This document shows positions 43,298 through 52,435 of a stretch of 64,000 nt of DNA, in pieces. The notes beneath the pieces were generated by a model, which worked only from the letters and a program-made list of their open reading frames with translations, was not told where the DNA came from and ran no database searches. Origin of the DNA: Bin34 sp965219935 (GTDB taxonomy: Bacteria; Chloroflexota; Anaerolineae; Caldilineales; Caldilineaceae); NCBI GenBank assembly GCA_965219935.1, contig CBDCOU010000003.1:62001-126000 (forward strand). Direction: 5' to 3'. The first letter of the stretch is position 1. Each line of letters starts with the position of its first letter. A program made the position numbers and the translations under genes.

Positions 43298-44386
43298 ATG
43301 GCCGTGAAGGATGTCGTGGAAGACGGTGCCAACAATATCCTGTCCCAGCCCATTCTGGTTCCATTGGATGGGTCCGATGTGGCTAAAGGCATCCTGCCCC
43401 ACGTTTTGCAAATTGCCGGGAAGACGAACACTCCCCTCGTGTTGCTTACCGCGGTTGATCCCGATGCCATCGATTGTCCCGCCTCGGTCATGTCCGCCGA
43501 GCCTACGTCGACTGGGAAACCCATGGCCATATGCCGGGCCCGGCTCGAGGCAAATTCCCGGGTTCATGCCCAGGACACCTTGAACAGGGTAGCCGCCCGT
43601 CTGAAGGATGACGGGATAGAGGCCAAGACCGCTGTTGCCATCGGAGGTCCTGTCGAGGAGATTTTGCGCGTCGCCGAGGAAGAAGGGTGCGGCCTGATAG
43701 CGATGTCAACCCATGGCCGACACCCGATCGGCCGCAGCATCCTGGGCAGTGTCACCGACAGGGTGATTCGTGCCTCCAACGTTCCGGTCCTGACCGTGAC
43801 TCCAGCAAGGGCGAAGAAGCACCGGGAGGAGGGTGCATCCCTTACCACCATCATTGCGCCCCTTGATGGATCCGAGCTCGCACAACGCGCACTGCCCCAT
43901 GTGGAGCGGTTGGCCCGCACTCTTTCAATGGAGATTCTGCTTACCAGAGTGATTGGAATGAAGTACCCCGCCAACACCGACACCGATTTGGGCTTCTGGG
44001 TGCCTGAATTCAGCGAGGACATGAATTGGGAAGCCACCGCATATCTGGAACAGGTTGCGCAACTTCTCAGAGACAAGGGATTGACAGTCAGGAGTCAGGT
44101 GCTGGCAGGGTCGGCAGTTCGGGCCCTCCTGAACTTGGCACACAAGACGCCCCACAACCTGATCGCGATGACCACCCACGGACGTACCGGGCTCTCAAGA
44201 TGGATGATGGGCAGTGTGGCAGCGACCCTGGTGAGACGTTCCGGAGCTCCGGTGCTGGTCCTCCCTGCCGGACTTCCCGCGCGCCCGTGGCTTCCGGTTG
44301 CCGCCCCCGGAGCGGCAAGGGCGTTGGTGTCCACACCCCTGTCCGCGGGCTTCGGACATGGGCGGCCCGTGGTGTCCCGCGGCTAG
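43298..44386 (+). CDS. Tandem universal stress protein, copy 1, with acquired C-terminal tail
   Basis: A 362-residue protein with two UspA domains. Each ends with the ATP-binding loop: MSTHGRHPIGRSILGSVTDRV in domain 1 and MTTHGRTGLSRWMMGSV in domain 2. Usp proteins bind ATP and aid survival under stress; no catalytic site is known. The first domain starts with PILVPLDGSD. Compared with copy 2, 26 bp are missing at 44260/44261, which removes the ancestral stop and appends a 41-residue Pro/Ala/Gly-rich tail after APVLV. The tail translates what is 3' flank in copy 2 and is unlikely to be functional. Confidence 0.85.
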   Translation: MAVKDVVEDGANNILSQPILVPLDGSDVAKGILPHVLQIAGKTNTPLVLLTAVDPDAIDCPASVMSAEPTSTGKPMAICRARLEANSRVHAQDTLNRVAARLKDDGIEAKTAVAIGGPVEEILRVAEEEGCGLIAMSTHGRHPIGRSILGSVTDRVIRASNVPVLTVTPARAKKHREEGASLTTIIAPLDGSELAQRALPHVERLARTLSMEILLTRVIGMKYPANTDTDLGFWVPEFSEDMNWEATAYLEQVAQLLRDKGLTVRSQVLAGSAVRALLNLAHKTPHNLIAMTTHGRTGLSRWMMGSVAATLVRRSGAPVLVLPAGLPARPWLPVAAPGAARALVSTPLSAGFGHGRPVVSRG

Positions 44387-44903
44387 ACGCATCTCTCCGC
44401 CTGTTGCCTTCTGCGTCAGCGTGGCGCGCCTGCGGGGTCCGGCAGGTTCGTCGTCCGGCGGGCCTCGTACCCGATCAGGGTCCGTGCCACCGGGAACTTG
44501 GGAGGCAACGCGCCTTGTGTTTCCGGCGTGTGCCAGCAAGTATGCGTCGAAGGCGTCTGAATAATTGCCACCAGTTCGACAAGGCCAAACGCCGGGAGGT
44601 GCCCCGACAGGATCTCCTGGCTACTCTGCGCGAGGTGCTGTTGACTCCCCTTGGCCAGGTGCGCAGCGGGAACCGCGCGCCCTTGAAGGCGGAGCTGGAA
44701 ACCCGGGGCCGACTGGACCGGAAGGGATGAAGCCGGGCGTCTACGAACCTTGCGGATTTTGCTGCACAACTCCCCTTTTTCGCCTGGAGGTTACCCATGC
44801 CGGGCACAGACCCGCGTTAACGGAACTGAAACAATAGCGTCTGTATTCAAGGCAATTTTGTGTACTACGATGCGGAAATGGAACTTTGCATAAGGGGGTA
44901 GTC
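44387..44903. other. Intergenic region between the USP copies
   Basis: About 520 bases. The first 150 are duplicated 3' flank of copy 1, and the last 135 are the promoter region of copy 2. The middle has one open frame ending at 44730 (ATLREVLLTPLGQVRSGNR) that resembles nothing I know and lacks a start signal. Confidence 0.4.
44866..44871 (+). promoter_or_regulatory. -10 element of USP copy 2
   Basis: TACGAT, 32 bases before the ATG, in the same TGTACTACGATGCGG context as copy 1. Confidence 0.5.
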
Positions 44904-45884
44904 ATGGCCGTGAATGATGTCGTGGAAGACGGTGCAGTCAACATCTTGTCCCAGCCCATTCTGGTTCCGTTGGATGGGACTGACGTTGCAAGTGGCATCC
45001 TTCCCTACGTTTCGCAAATAGCCAAGAGGGCGAACGTGCCCCTCGTGTTGCTTACCGCGGTCGATCCCGACGCCATCGACTATCCCGCCTCGGCCATGTC
45101 CGCCGTGCCCGCGTCGGCTGGGGAATCCATGGTCATATACCGGACCCAGTTCGAGGAAAGTTCACGGGTTCATGCCCAGGACGCCTTGCACAGGGTGGCC
45201 GCCCGTCTAAGGGATGATGGGGTGGAGGCAAAGTCCATTGCTACCATCGGAGGTCCGGCCGAGGAGATTTTGCGGGTCTCCGAGGAGGAAGGGTGCGGCC
45301 TGATTGCGATGTCAACCCATGGTCGCAACCCGATCGGCCGCAGCATCCTTGGCAGTGTCACCGACAGGGTGATTCACGCCTCCAACATTCCGGTGCTGGC
45401 CGTGACTCCGGAGAGGGCGAAGAAGTACCAGGAGGAGGGGGCACCCCTAACCACCATCGTTGTGCCCCTTGACGGATCCGAGCTCGCACAACGCGCACTG
45501 CCCTATGTTGAGCGGTTGGCCCGTATTCTTTCGATGGAGGTCCTGCTTGCCAGGGTGGTCAGAACGGAGCACCCCACCTACACCGAAACCGATTTGGGTT
45601 TCAGGGTGCCCGAATTCATGGAGGAAGTGAACCGGGAAGCCACCGAATATCTGGAACAGGTTGCGCAACAACTCAGAGACAAGCGATTGACAGTCCGAAG
45701 TCAGGTGCTGACAGGGTCGGCGGCCCGGGCTCTCCTGAACCTGGCACACGAGACGCCCCAAAACCTCATCGCGATGACCACCCACGGACGTACCGGGCTC
45801 TCAAGATGGATGATGGGCAGTGTGGCGTCGACCCTGGTGAGACGTTCCGGAGCCCCGGTGCTGGTCATCCGTCCCCAGTCCTAA
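44904..45884 (+). CDS. Tandem universal stress protein, copy 2
   Basis: A 326-residue two-domain UspA protein, the closest relative of the gene at 43298-44386 and collinear with it without gaps until the last five residues. ATP loops are MSTHGRNPIGRSILGSVTD and MTTHGRTGLSRWMMGSV. It ends with VLVIRPQS, the usual length for this family, so this copy keeps the ancestral C-terminus. It has its own promoter copy. Confidence 0.9.
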   Translation: MAVNDVVEDGAVNILSQPILVPLDGTDVASGILPYVSQIAKRANVPLVLLTAVDPDAIDYPASAMSAVPASAGESMVIYRTQFEESSRVHAQDALHRVAARLRDDGVEAKSIATIGGPAEEILRVSEEEGCGLIAMSTHGRNPIGRSILGSVTDRVIHASNIPVLAVTPERAKKYQEEGAPLTTIVVPLDGSELAQRALPYVERLARILSMEVLLARVVRTEHPTYTETDLGFRVPEFMEEVNREATEYLEQVAQQLRDKRLTVRSQVLTGSAARALLNLAHETPQNLIAMTTHGRTGLSRWMMGSVASTLVRRSGAPVLVIRPQS

Positions 45885-45970
45885 ACGCGGTCCTCCCTTC
45901 CGGACTTCCCGCGCGCCCGCGGTTGCCGGTTGCTGCTCTTGGAGCGGCGGAGGTGTTGATGTCCGCACGC

Positions 45971-45996
45971 CAGTCCCCGGCGGCCGCCGGGGACTG
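45971..45996. repeat. 26-bp perfect palindrome after USP copy 2
   Basis: Arms CAGTCCCCGGCGG and CCGCCGGGGACTG abut with no spacer. It lies 87 bp after the stop of USP copy 2 and is not conserved at the equivalent place after copy 1. It could fold into a strong transcript hairpin (terminator without T-tract) or be a protein site. Confidence 0.5.
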
Positions 45997-46205
45997 TGGC
46001 TGTTGGCTAACATACCAGGCATATAAGTCCCATTGCTTTCTGCGTCAGCGCGGCGCGCCTGAGGACCGGTAGGTTCGCCGCCCGACGGGCTCTGTCTCCC
46101 GGTCTTCCGCAGGGGCACGGACCATGGTCGTGTCCGGCAGCCGGGAACTTTGAGGGCAACGCACCTCAGTTTTGGTTGCGTGAGGAGAATGGCATCTGCA
46201 GTTGG

Positions 46206-47618
46206 TTACGGCTGCCCAATCCCACGCCATAGATCGTCGCGGCGGTGTCTGACGGTTTCCTGCACCTGCATCAAAATGCCGGCTTGGGCCGTGTCGCTGC
46301 CGGCTTGCGCGATCAAGATGTGGGCCTCCAGCCACCAGTACAGCTTCTCGTATTCGCCAAGTACCGGATTGGGAACCTCCTGACCGACTTGCCAGTCCCG
46401 CGAGGCCTTCAGCAACGGCCGGAACATTCTCCCCGCATTGAGTTCGCGCGCCAGGGTGGCATTGGGTACGTGGGCCGCCAGCCAATTCTGGACATCCGGT
46501 CCCTCCCACGGACCCACATCGAAGGACCTCGCCGCCGGTTCCGGCGGCTGGAAGTTCCACAGACGCTGGATTTCCGTCTGGTACAGGTCGGGGTAGGCCG
46601 GAAAGTTGTCGCCGGAGACGCCGCGCAGACGAATCTCATCGCGGACTACCAGATTGTTCATTGTGTTGTGGAGAAACCCAAAGAAGGTGTGGATTGGAAC
46701 CTGCACCGGCTCTTCAAGGAATCTGCCCTGCGGTGCCGGACCATTGCGCTCTGGCACCTGTGGTAGCCCGGACCAGGCCGTGATGCCGGACACGATGTTG
46801 AAGGCGAACAGCAGGGGTTCGTCCCCGTTTGCGGCCAACACGGCAATGACGGATGCATCCGGTCCGAAGCCGAGGATCTCCGCCGTCAGGCCCTGATCCA
46901 GCGGCAGGGGCGCGTGTCCACCTCCGCTGAATCGCAGACGACGCCACAGCATCCGGGCCCGGTCCTGGCGTTGGGGATGCAAATAGAGGCTGTGCATCAG
47001 GCAGTAAAGCGTGCCTTCCGCCGCGGCGGAAGGCAGGGCTCCCAGGTGGTCGAGTGCTTCCTCCGCGACGATATCCACCGGGTTTTGGGCCATGGCGGCC
47101 AGGACCGCGCAGGCGTCGGTCTCCGACAGGTGTCGCAGCACCTCGTGGACACGGGCGCGCTGGTCCGGCTCGATCTCGGCAAACTGCCGGGCGTACTCCA
47201 CCAGGACCGCCGGGAATTGGGCGCGAGCCGACAGCGCTTCCCTGAGACTTGCCAGAATTACCTCGTTTTGATCACCGACATCCTCCAGGTATGACGTTTC
47301 CACTTCGGTCTCAAGGTAGGTTTCCAGAAGTGTGGCGGCCGAGAGCCGCGCCTGGGACGATCGTCGGTTGTTGAGGATTACGGCGTTGAGGACCTCGATG
47401 GCCCGTTGGCGATCAAGGCGCCTCACGATCTGACCGAGTGTGTTGCGCGTCTTGAAGTCCGCGTCGTCCAGGAAATTCACAACCCCCTCCAGAATGGTTT
47501 CCGGATGCAAACGGCCGAGCAGATCGTCTAGGCGCCGCTTGAATTCCGGACCCGACGCGACCGCGGTCATCCGCACAATGGCGGCTCGGACATCATCCGG
47601 TGGAGACTGGCTGTTCAT
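46206..47618 (-). CDS. Hypothetical protein with HEAT-like N-terminal half
   Basis: A 470-residue soluble protein I cannot assign. The first 200 residues are a run of amphipathic helices (ILEGVVNFLDDADFKTRNTL, QRAIEVLNAVIL, ARVHEVLRHLSE, EEALDHLGAL) resembling HEAT/armadillo repeats. The C-terminal half is mixed alpha/beta with a WNFQPPEPAARSFDVGPWEG segment and a Trp-rich end. The start at 47618 (MNSQSPPDDV) is preferred to an upstream ATG giving 34 more, low-complexity residues. A protein-protein adaptor role is a guess. Confidence 0.55.
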   Translation of the reverse strand: MNSQSPPDDVRAAIVRMTAVASGPEFKRRLDDLLGRLHPETILEGVVNFLDDADFKTRNTLGQIVRRLDRQRAIEVLNAVILNNRRSSQARLSAATLLETYLETEVETSYLEDVGDQNEVILASLREALSARAQFPAVLVEYARQFAEIEPDQRARVHEVLRHLSETDACAVLAAMAQNPVDIVAEEALDHLGALPSAAAEGTLYCLMHSLYLHPQRQDRARMLWRRLRFSGGGHAPLPLDQGLTAEILGFGPDASVIAVLAANGDEPLLFAFNIVSGITAWSGLPQVPERNGPAPQGRFLEEPVQVPIHTFFGFLHNTMNNLVVRDEIRLRGVSGDNFPAYPDLYQTEIQRLWNFQPPEPAARSFDVGPWEGPDVQNWLAAHVPNATLARELNAGRMFRPLLKASRDWQVGQEVPNPVLGEYEKLYWWLEAHILIAQAGSDTAQAGILMQVQETVRHRRDDLWRGIGQP

Positions 47619-47821
47619 GGCTGCGGGTTGGGACCTTGTCGGGAACTCGGTTGGATCGACGTGCACGAATCCGTGCGTTTGCGGGACCGTTGGGGACCGG
47701 GTATCCGGGTTCCAATGCATGCAGGAGCTGCCGTTTCAGGATCGCATTATCCATCTTGGGGTCGGCCGGGTCGGGATCGGCAGCGCCTGTAGCATCCCAT
47801 CCGCGGCAGCGGGTACGGAGT

Positions 47822-47835
47822 AATGCACGTGCATT
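47822..47835. promoter_or_regulatory. Palindrome in the promoter of the Gfo/Idh/MocA gene
   Basis: AATGCACGTGCATT, a perfect 14-bp palindrome, sits just upstream of a GATAAT -10-like box (47848-47853), in the -35 region. This geometry suits a repressor such as a LacI- or GntR-type sugar regulator. Confidence 0.4.
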
Positions 47836-47940
47836 GTTCGGAAGCGGGATAATCTTCTGTTGTACCGCGGCGCGTTGTCGAATTGCCGAGTCTGGCGGTT
47901 GCAGCTTTTCCCGTCAACATCCAATCAATCGAGTGGGTCC

Positions 47941-49122
47941 ATGAAGGACGTGTATCAGGTTTGTCTGCTTGGCTGCGGTCACCGGGGCAGGGCTCAAGCG
48001 CGGGCCTACAAGGCCCATCCGCGCATGAATCTGCGTGCCTTGTGCGACATCGACCGGGAGCGACTGAACCAGTTGGGCGCGGAGTTGGGAGTGGCCTCGC
48101 TCCATACCGACTTGGATGAAATGATTCGGAAGGAATGCCCGGACATCGTCCTGATTCCGACGGCCACCCAGTTTCATTTTCCCTTGGCCAAGCGGGTTCT
48201 GGAACACGGATGCCACATCGATGTGGAAAAGCCGGTCAGCGAACATCTCGATCAGGCCGACGAGTTGTTGCGTCTGGCACGCAGCCGTCAACTGCGGATT
48301 GCGGTGCATCACCAATGGCGGACCGCGCCGGCTGCGGCCGCGATTGCCAAGGCATTGCAGGAGGGCCGCATTGGCAAGTTGCGCTACATGTATGCCAGCG
48401 GCAAGGGATACTACGGAGGCTACGGCCTGCCCAACATCGGCACCCACCTCCTGAACATGCTCTTTGAGCTGGCCGGCCACGTCCGTACGGTTGCGGCCAG
48501 CGTCCTGACCGACGGGCGCGACATTGGCCCGGAGGACGTGCTGCATTCCCCGGCCGGCATGGGCATCGTGGCCGGCGAAAACGTGACGGCCCTGCTGGAG
48601 TTCGAGAACGGGGTCTGTGCGACCTTGTTGCAGCACCGCTTCGAGACGATGGATCTAAATGCCCACGTGGTCGAGGTGTACGGTTCCGAAGGACGGCTTC
48701 TGTGGCGGCCGCACGGTGCCTTTTGGCTGCCTTCCCCGGCTATCCCCCCCGGCCCGAACCTCAGCCACCCGCCCGGCGAAAACGCCCACTGGGAACCGCT
48801 GGAACCTCTTGTTCCCGACACTTGGGATGCGGGCATGGACTGTCAGGTGGACGAGTACACCTTCGTGGATCATTATGCGCGGGCCTTGGATGAAGAGCGG
48901 GACCATCCCAGCAGCGGCCAGGAAGGCCGCCACGTCCTGGAGGTAATCAACGCCATTTTCCTCTCCGCGGTGGAGCGACGGCTGGTTTCCATTGCGGACT
49001 TGCCGCGCAGTCATCCCCTGGTTGAGTTCCGGAAGGCCGCCGGCCTGTCGCCCGAGCCGGAACCGGCGCCCTTCAACCCCTGGGAGTGGTTGGCGGCCGA
49101 GGATCGGCGTCTGGGGCGCTGA
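47941..49122 (+). CDS. Gfo/Idh/MocA-family oxidoreductase
   Basis: A 393-residue NAD(P)-dependent dehydrogenase. The Rossmann loop is LLGCGHRGRA at 9-18. The catalytic lysine lies in the EKPVSEH strand near residue 99. The C-terminal domain carries GLPNIGTHLLNMLFELAG with the family His. Members oxidise sugars, inositols or related polyols; the exact substrate is unknown. The ATG at 47941 removes an upstream extension with no homology. A palindrome and -10-like box lie upstream. Confidence 0.85.
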   Translation: MKDVYQVCLLGCGHRGRAQARAYKAHPRMNLRALCDIDRERLNQLGAELGVASLHTDLDEMIRKECPDIVLIPTATQFHFPLAKRVLEHGCHIDVEKPVSEHLDQADELLRLARSRQLRIAVHHQWRTAPAAAAIAKALQEGRIGKLRYMYASGKGYYGGYGLPNIGTHLLNMLFELAGHVRTVAASVLTDGRDIGPEDVLHSPAGMGIVAGENVTALLEFENGVCATLLQHRFETMDLNAHVVEVYGSEGRLLWRPHGAFWLPSPAIPPGPNLSHPPGENAHWEPLEPLVPDTWDAGMDCQVDEYTFVDHYARALDEERDHPSSGQEGRHVLEVINAIFLSAVERRLVSIADLPRSHPLVEFRKAAGLSPEPEPAPFNPWEWLAAEDRRLGR

Positions 49123-49295
49123 GCGCTGCGCCGCGGCTGTCGGTTGCGGATCGGGCGGATTCCGTTTCCGGGACCGTTCCCCGGCAGCAGCAACTCGCAT
49201 TGGCTTGTCCGCGGGACCAACGTCGGAACCTTGCACCCGGCCGGCGATACCGGGCAAACTCGGACAAAATCAAGGCAAATCGATCCAATCTGTTT

Positions 49296-49301
49296 TACAA
49301 T
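49296..49301 (+). promoter_or_regulatory. -10 element of tRNA-Asp
   Basis: TACAAT in TTTTACAATTTCC, 14 bases before the mature 5' end. No clear -35. Confidence 0.4.
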
Positions 49302-49315
49302 TTCCGTCCCAGCGC

Positions 49316-49391
<76 letters not shown>

Positions 49392-49396
49392 GGTGA

Positions 49397-49426
49397 AGAG
49401 AGGGGACCGAAGTCGGTCCCCTCTCT
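49397..49426. terminator. Bidirectional hairpin terminator between tRNA-Asp and nadE
   Basis: Fourteen-base arms AGAGAGGGGACCGA and TCGGTCCCCTCTCT around a 2-base AG gap lie between convergent genes. There is no long T-tract, but the stem is very stable and suits both strands. Confidence 0.7.
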
Positions 49427-49464
49427 GCTTAGGCACGGATCGGCTGTGTCGGTTTGGCGTCGGA

Positions 49465-51513
49465 TCAATCCGGAACGTTCCGAGCCAGTTCATCGAGCCA
49501 GACGGTGGCCGGGGCGTCGCTGGGGGCACGCCAATCACCGCGGGGCGACAGCGAGCCGCCCGAACCCACTTTGGGACTGTTGGGTATGGCCGTGCGCTTG
49601 AACTGCGAAATCTGAAAGAACCGGAACAGGAACACCTTCAACCAGCGCTTGATCTCCGCCAGCGAGTACTCGTTGCGCGCATCCTCGGCAAGAAACTCCG
49701 GCCAGGCACCCTGGCCGCGGTCACCCCAGGCCTGCAGGGCGAGCCAGGCCACCTTGGACGGAGCGTGGCCGAAGCGGGAGATGTAATAGAGGTGGAAGTC
49801 CTGCAGTTCGTAGGGGCCGATCGTCTCCTCGGTCTTCTGGGCCGGTTGGCTGTCGCCATCGCCGCCCGGCACAAGTTCCGGGGAGATCTCGGTGTCCAGG
49901 ATGCGCTGCAGCACGGCACCGGTTGCTTCATCGAACTGCCCCGAGTGGATGTTCCAGCGGATGAGATGCTGGATCAGGGTCTTGGGCACGGAGCCGTTGA
50001 CGTTGTAGTGGCTCATCTGGTCGCCCACACCGTAGGTGGCCCAACCCAGTGCCAGTTCGCTCAGGTCGCCGGTCCCGACCACCAGGGCGTCGTTGTGGTT
50101 GGCCAGCCGAAACAGGTGGGAGGTCCGTTCCCCCGCCTGCACGTTCTCGAAGGTGACATCGTACTCCGCTTCCTCTTCGGCAAACGGGTGTTCCAGATCC
50201 CGAAACATCTGCATGGAGCTGGGGACGATGTCGATCTCCCTGGCCGAAACCCCAAGGGCGTTCATCAGGGCATGGGCGTTGGACCGGGTGCCGGCGGTCG
50301 TGGCGAATCCCGGCATGGTGTAGGCCAGGATGTCCGTGCGCGGCAGGTCCAGGGTGTCCATGGTCTTGGCCGAGACAATCAGGGCCTGGGTCGAGTCCAG
50401 ACCGCCGGACACGCCGATGACGAGTTTGCGGATCCCGGTCGCCTCAAGCCGCTGGGCTAGCCCGGACACCTGGATGTTGTACACCTCCGCCGCGCGTTCG
50501 TGACGTTCGGTTCGGCTGCTGGGCACATACGGGAACCGTTCGATCGTTCGCAACAGGCCACGGGCGTGGTCGGGCGGGTCCCAACGGAAGGTCACCGTTT
50601 CCATGGGCGCCACGGCGTCGCGGTGGACGCGGGCACTGTCTCCGAAACTGGTCAGCCGCATGCGGTCCTGGACGAGTTGCCGACAGTCCAGATCCACCAG
50701 GGTTGTGTGGCTGTCGTGCCGAAACCGTTCCGATTCCGCCAGCAACCGGCCATTTTCGTAGGCGATGGCATGCCCGTCCCAGGCCATGTCCGTGGTTGAC
50801 TCGCCCCAGCCGGCGGCGGCATACAGGTAGGCGGCAATGCAGCGGCCGGAATGGGCCGCGCACAGCTGGTGGCGCCAGGCGCCCTTGCCCGTCGTGATGT
50901 TGCTGGCCGACAGGTTGGTCAGAATCGTGGCCCCGGCCAGTGCCGCGTGGGAACTGGGCGGGATGGGGGTCCAGACGTCTTCGCAAATCTCGACGTGGAA
51001 CGTGACATCCGGCGCACCGTCGGCGGCAAAGAGCAGATGGTTGCCGAAGGGAACGGCTTGGCCCAGAAGGTCGGCTTGAGTCCGGTGGGTATGGCTGGCC
51101 GAGGTGAAGTGCCGTTTTTCGTAGAACTCCCGGTAGTTGGGCAGGTAGGTTTTGGGCACCACACCCAGGATGGCTCCCGACTGGAACACGACCGCACAGT
51201 TGAAGAGGTGGCCGCCGAAGCGCAGGGGTGCGCCGACGATGCCAACGGTGGGCAGGTCGCGGGAGGCGGCCAGGAGTTCGTTCAGGCTGTCGAGAACTCC
51301 CTGCAGGAGCGCGTCCTGGTGCAGGAGATCGTCGATGCTGTAACCGCTGAGCCCGAGTTCCGGGAACAGGGCCAGGACCGCGCCGTGTGCGTGGCATTCC
51401 CTAAGGGCCTTCAGGGTTTCCCCGGCGTTCGCGGCGGGGTCCGCGAGCCGTACGCGCGGCGTGCAGAGACCTGCGCGCACGAAACCGTGGCGGTACGGTG
51501 AATGGAAGTCCAA
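49465..51513 (-). CDS. nadE: Glutamine-dependent NAD(+) synthetase
   Basis: A 682-residue two-domain enzyme, the size of the mycobacterial type. The N-terminal nitrilase-fold glutaminase has the triad E52 (FPELGLSGYS), K121 (VPKTYLPNY) and C177 (EICEDVW). The C-terminal synthetase has the pyrophosphatase loop SGGLDS at 369-374 and GTGDLSELALGWATYGVGD. It amidates deamido-NAD with glutamine-derived ammonia, completing the route that NadD (18893-19633) feeds. It lies alone and converges on tRNA-Asp. Confidence 0.95.
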   Translation of the reverse strand: MDFHSPYRHGFVRAGLCTPRVRLADPAANAGETLKALRECHAHGAVLALFPELGLSGYSIDDLLHQDALLQGVLDSLNELLAASRDLPTVGIVGAPLRFGGHLFNCAVVFQSGAILGVVPKTYLPNYREFYEKRHFTSASHTHRTQADLLGQAVPFGNHLLFAADGAPDVTFHVEICEDVWTPIPPSSHAALAGATILTNLSASNITTGKGAWRHQLCAAHSGRCIAAYLYAAAGWGESTTDMAWDGHAIAYENGRLLAESERFRHDSHTTLVDLDCRQLVQDRMRLTSFGDSARVHRDAVAPMETVTFRWDPPDHARGLLRTIERFPYVPSSRTERHERAAEVYNIQVSGLAQRLEATGIRKLVIGVSGGLDSTQALIVSAKTMDTLDLPRTDILAYTMPGFATTAGTRSNAHALMNALGVSAREIDIVPSSMQMFRDLEHPFAEEEAEYDVTFENVQAGERTSHLFRLANHNDALVVGTGDLSELALGWATYGVGDQMSHYNVNGSVPKTLIQHLIRWNIHSGQFDEATGAVLQRILDTEISPELVPGGDGDSQPAQKTEETIGPYELQDFHLYYISRFGHAPSKVAWLALQAWGDRGQGAWPEFLAEDARNEYSLAEIKRWLKVFLFRFFQISQFKRTAIPNSPKVGSGGSLSPRGDWRAPSDAPATVWLDELARNVPD

Positions 51514-52030
51514 ATCGGGTTGGGGTTGGTCTGGGACGGAGGATTCCGGCCGAGCCGGGCCGGCAGGCAGATTAGCACAGGATCCGGGGAAGGCCGGAAG
51601 GGGACGGCCGAGGGCTGCAGATCAACAGGTGCAGGTCGCAGCTTGCGGAAGGGCCAGGGTTCAATCCAGGGTGGGGTGTGCCACTGCCGGAAAACCCGAG
51701 CCGTACCCCTGGAGCCTCCGCATATCCGGTTATCCCAGACACCAGCTGCTGCAAACGCGTGGCACAGATTGTGCTGCTTCAATGGCTAGAACTGGTCAGC
51801 GGCGGCGGCGTTACTCAGTGGCACGGGAGGCCCCGAATCAACCGACTGCCGACGCGGACCCCAGTCGTTGTCCGCACTGCGCTTTCAAACATTGAATGCT
51901 ACTGGATGGTGCCTCGGCGATCGATCCCGAACCCGACACCGTGACATTCGACCAACCGCGATCGATTTCCGAAGGGCTGCCAGATTCCACCAAGCGACTT
52001 GCCGGCTGTCGCCCGTGCCGTTTCGAGGGG
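51514..52030. other. Gene-free interval upstream of nadE
   Basis: About 520 bases with no supported gene. From about 51960 the sequence matches the 3' flank of the Rpn gene at 52376-52435 as part of the duplication described there. Confidence 0.4.
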
Positions 52031-52360
52031 TCAGATCGCAGGGTCGTCACTGCCCAACCGGGTGCGAACAGCCTGGCGCATGCCAGCCGGATCCGCACCG
52101 TACTGAATCCTGAGGGCGACAATCGTGTTCACGTCCAGGCGGGAGACAAGTCGTTCGTTGCCAAGCAACAATCGAAGTTCCTCTTCGAACTCTGTTCCGG
52201 CCGCAGGCAACAGCATCTCTACCATCAGGTCGACCTTGGCTTGGAAGAGTCCCTCCTGCCGGCCTTTCTGCCGGCCTTTCTGCCGGCCTTCCTGGAGTCC
52301 CTCCTGCCGGCCTTCCTCCTTCACCGCGAAGTAGCCGCGCTGGTATTCCTGTGCCGCCAT
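52031..52360 (-). pseudogene. Duplicated C-terminal piece of the Rpn-family gene
   Basis: A 110-residue frame starting MAAQEYQRGYFAVKEEGR duplicates the last third of the adjacent 52436-53524 protein, including the Gln/Glu/Gly repeats and the helical end (FQAKVDLMVEMLLPAAGTEF). The nuclease part is absent. The duplication also includes about 60 bp of 3' flank. It has an ATG and a GGAGGG with short spacing, so it might be translated, but a function on its own is doubtful. Confidence 0.65.
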
Positions 52361-52435
52361 CGTACCCTCCATTTTCGCAGGATTGCCGGCTTCCACCGGG
52401 CGACTTGCTGGCTGTTGCCCGTGCCGTTCCAAGGG

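Larger units (their letters stand above)
43154..46190. repeat. Tandem duplication of the universal-stress-protein locus
   Basis: Two diverged direct repeats, about 43154-44535 and about 44768-46190. They match through the upstream region (CCATGCCGGGCACAGA), the promoter (TGTACTACGATGCGG), the whole coding sequence and some 300 bp of 3' flank. Roughly 230 bp between the units has no second copy. Confidence 0.8.

Noticed and set aside
44565..44730. Frame ending ATLREVLLTPLGQVRSGNR between the USP copies
   Set aside because: It looks slightly protein-like but has no start signal, no recognised homologue and lies in unique sequence between duplicated units.
49465..51501. Long plus-strand frames opposite nadE and other large genes
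   Set aside because: Antisense frames stay open because of the high GC content; the sense genes have full motifs.
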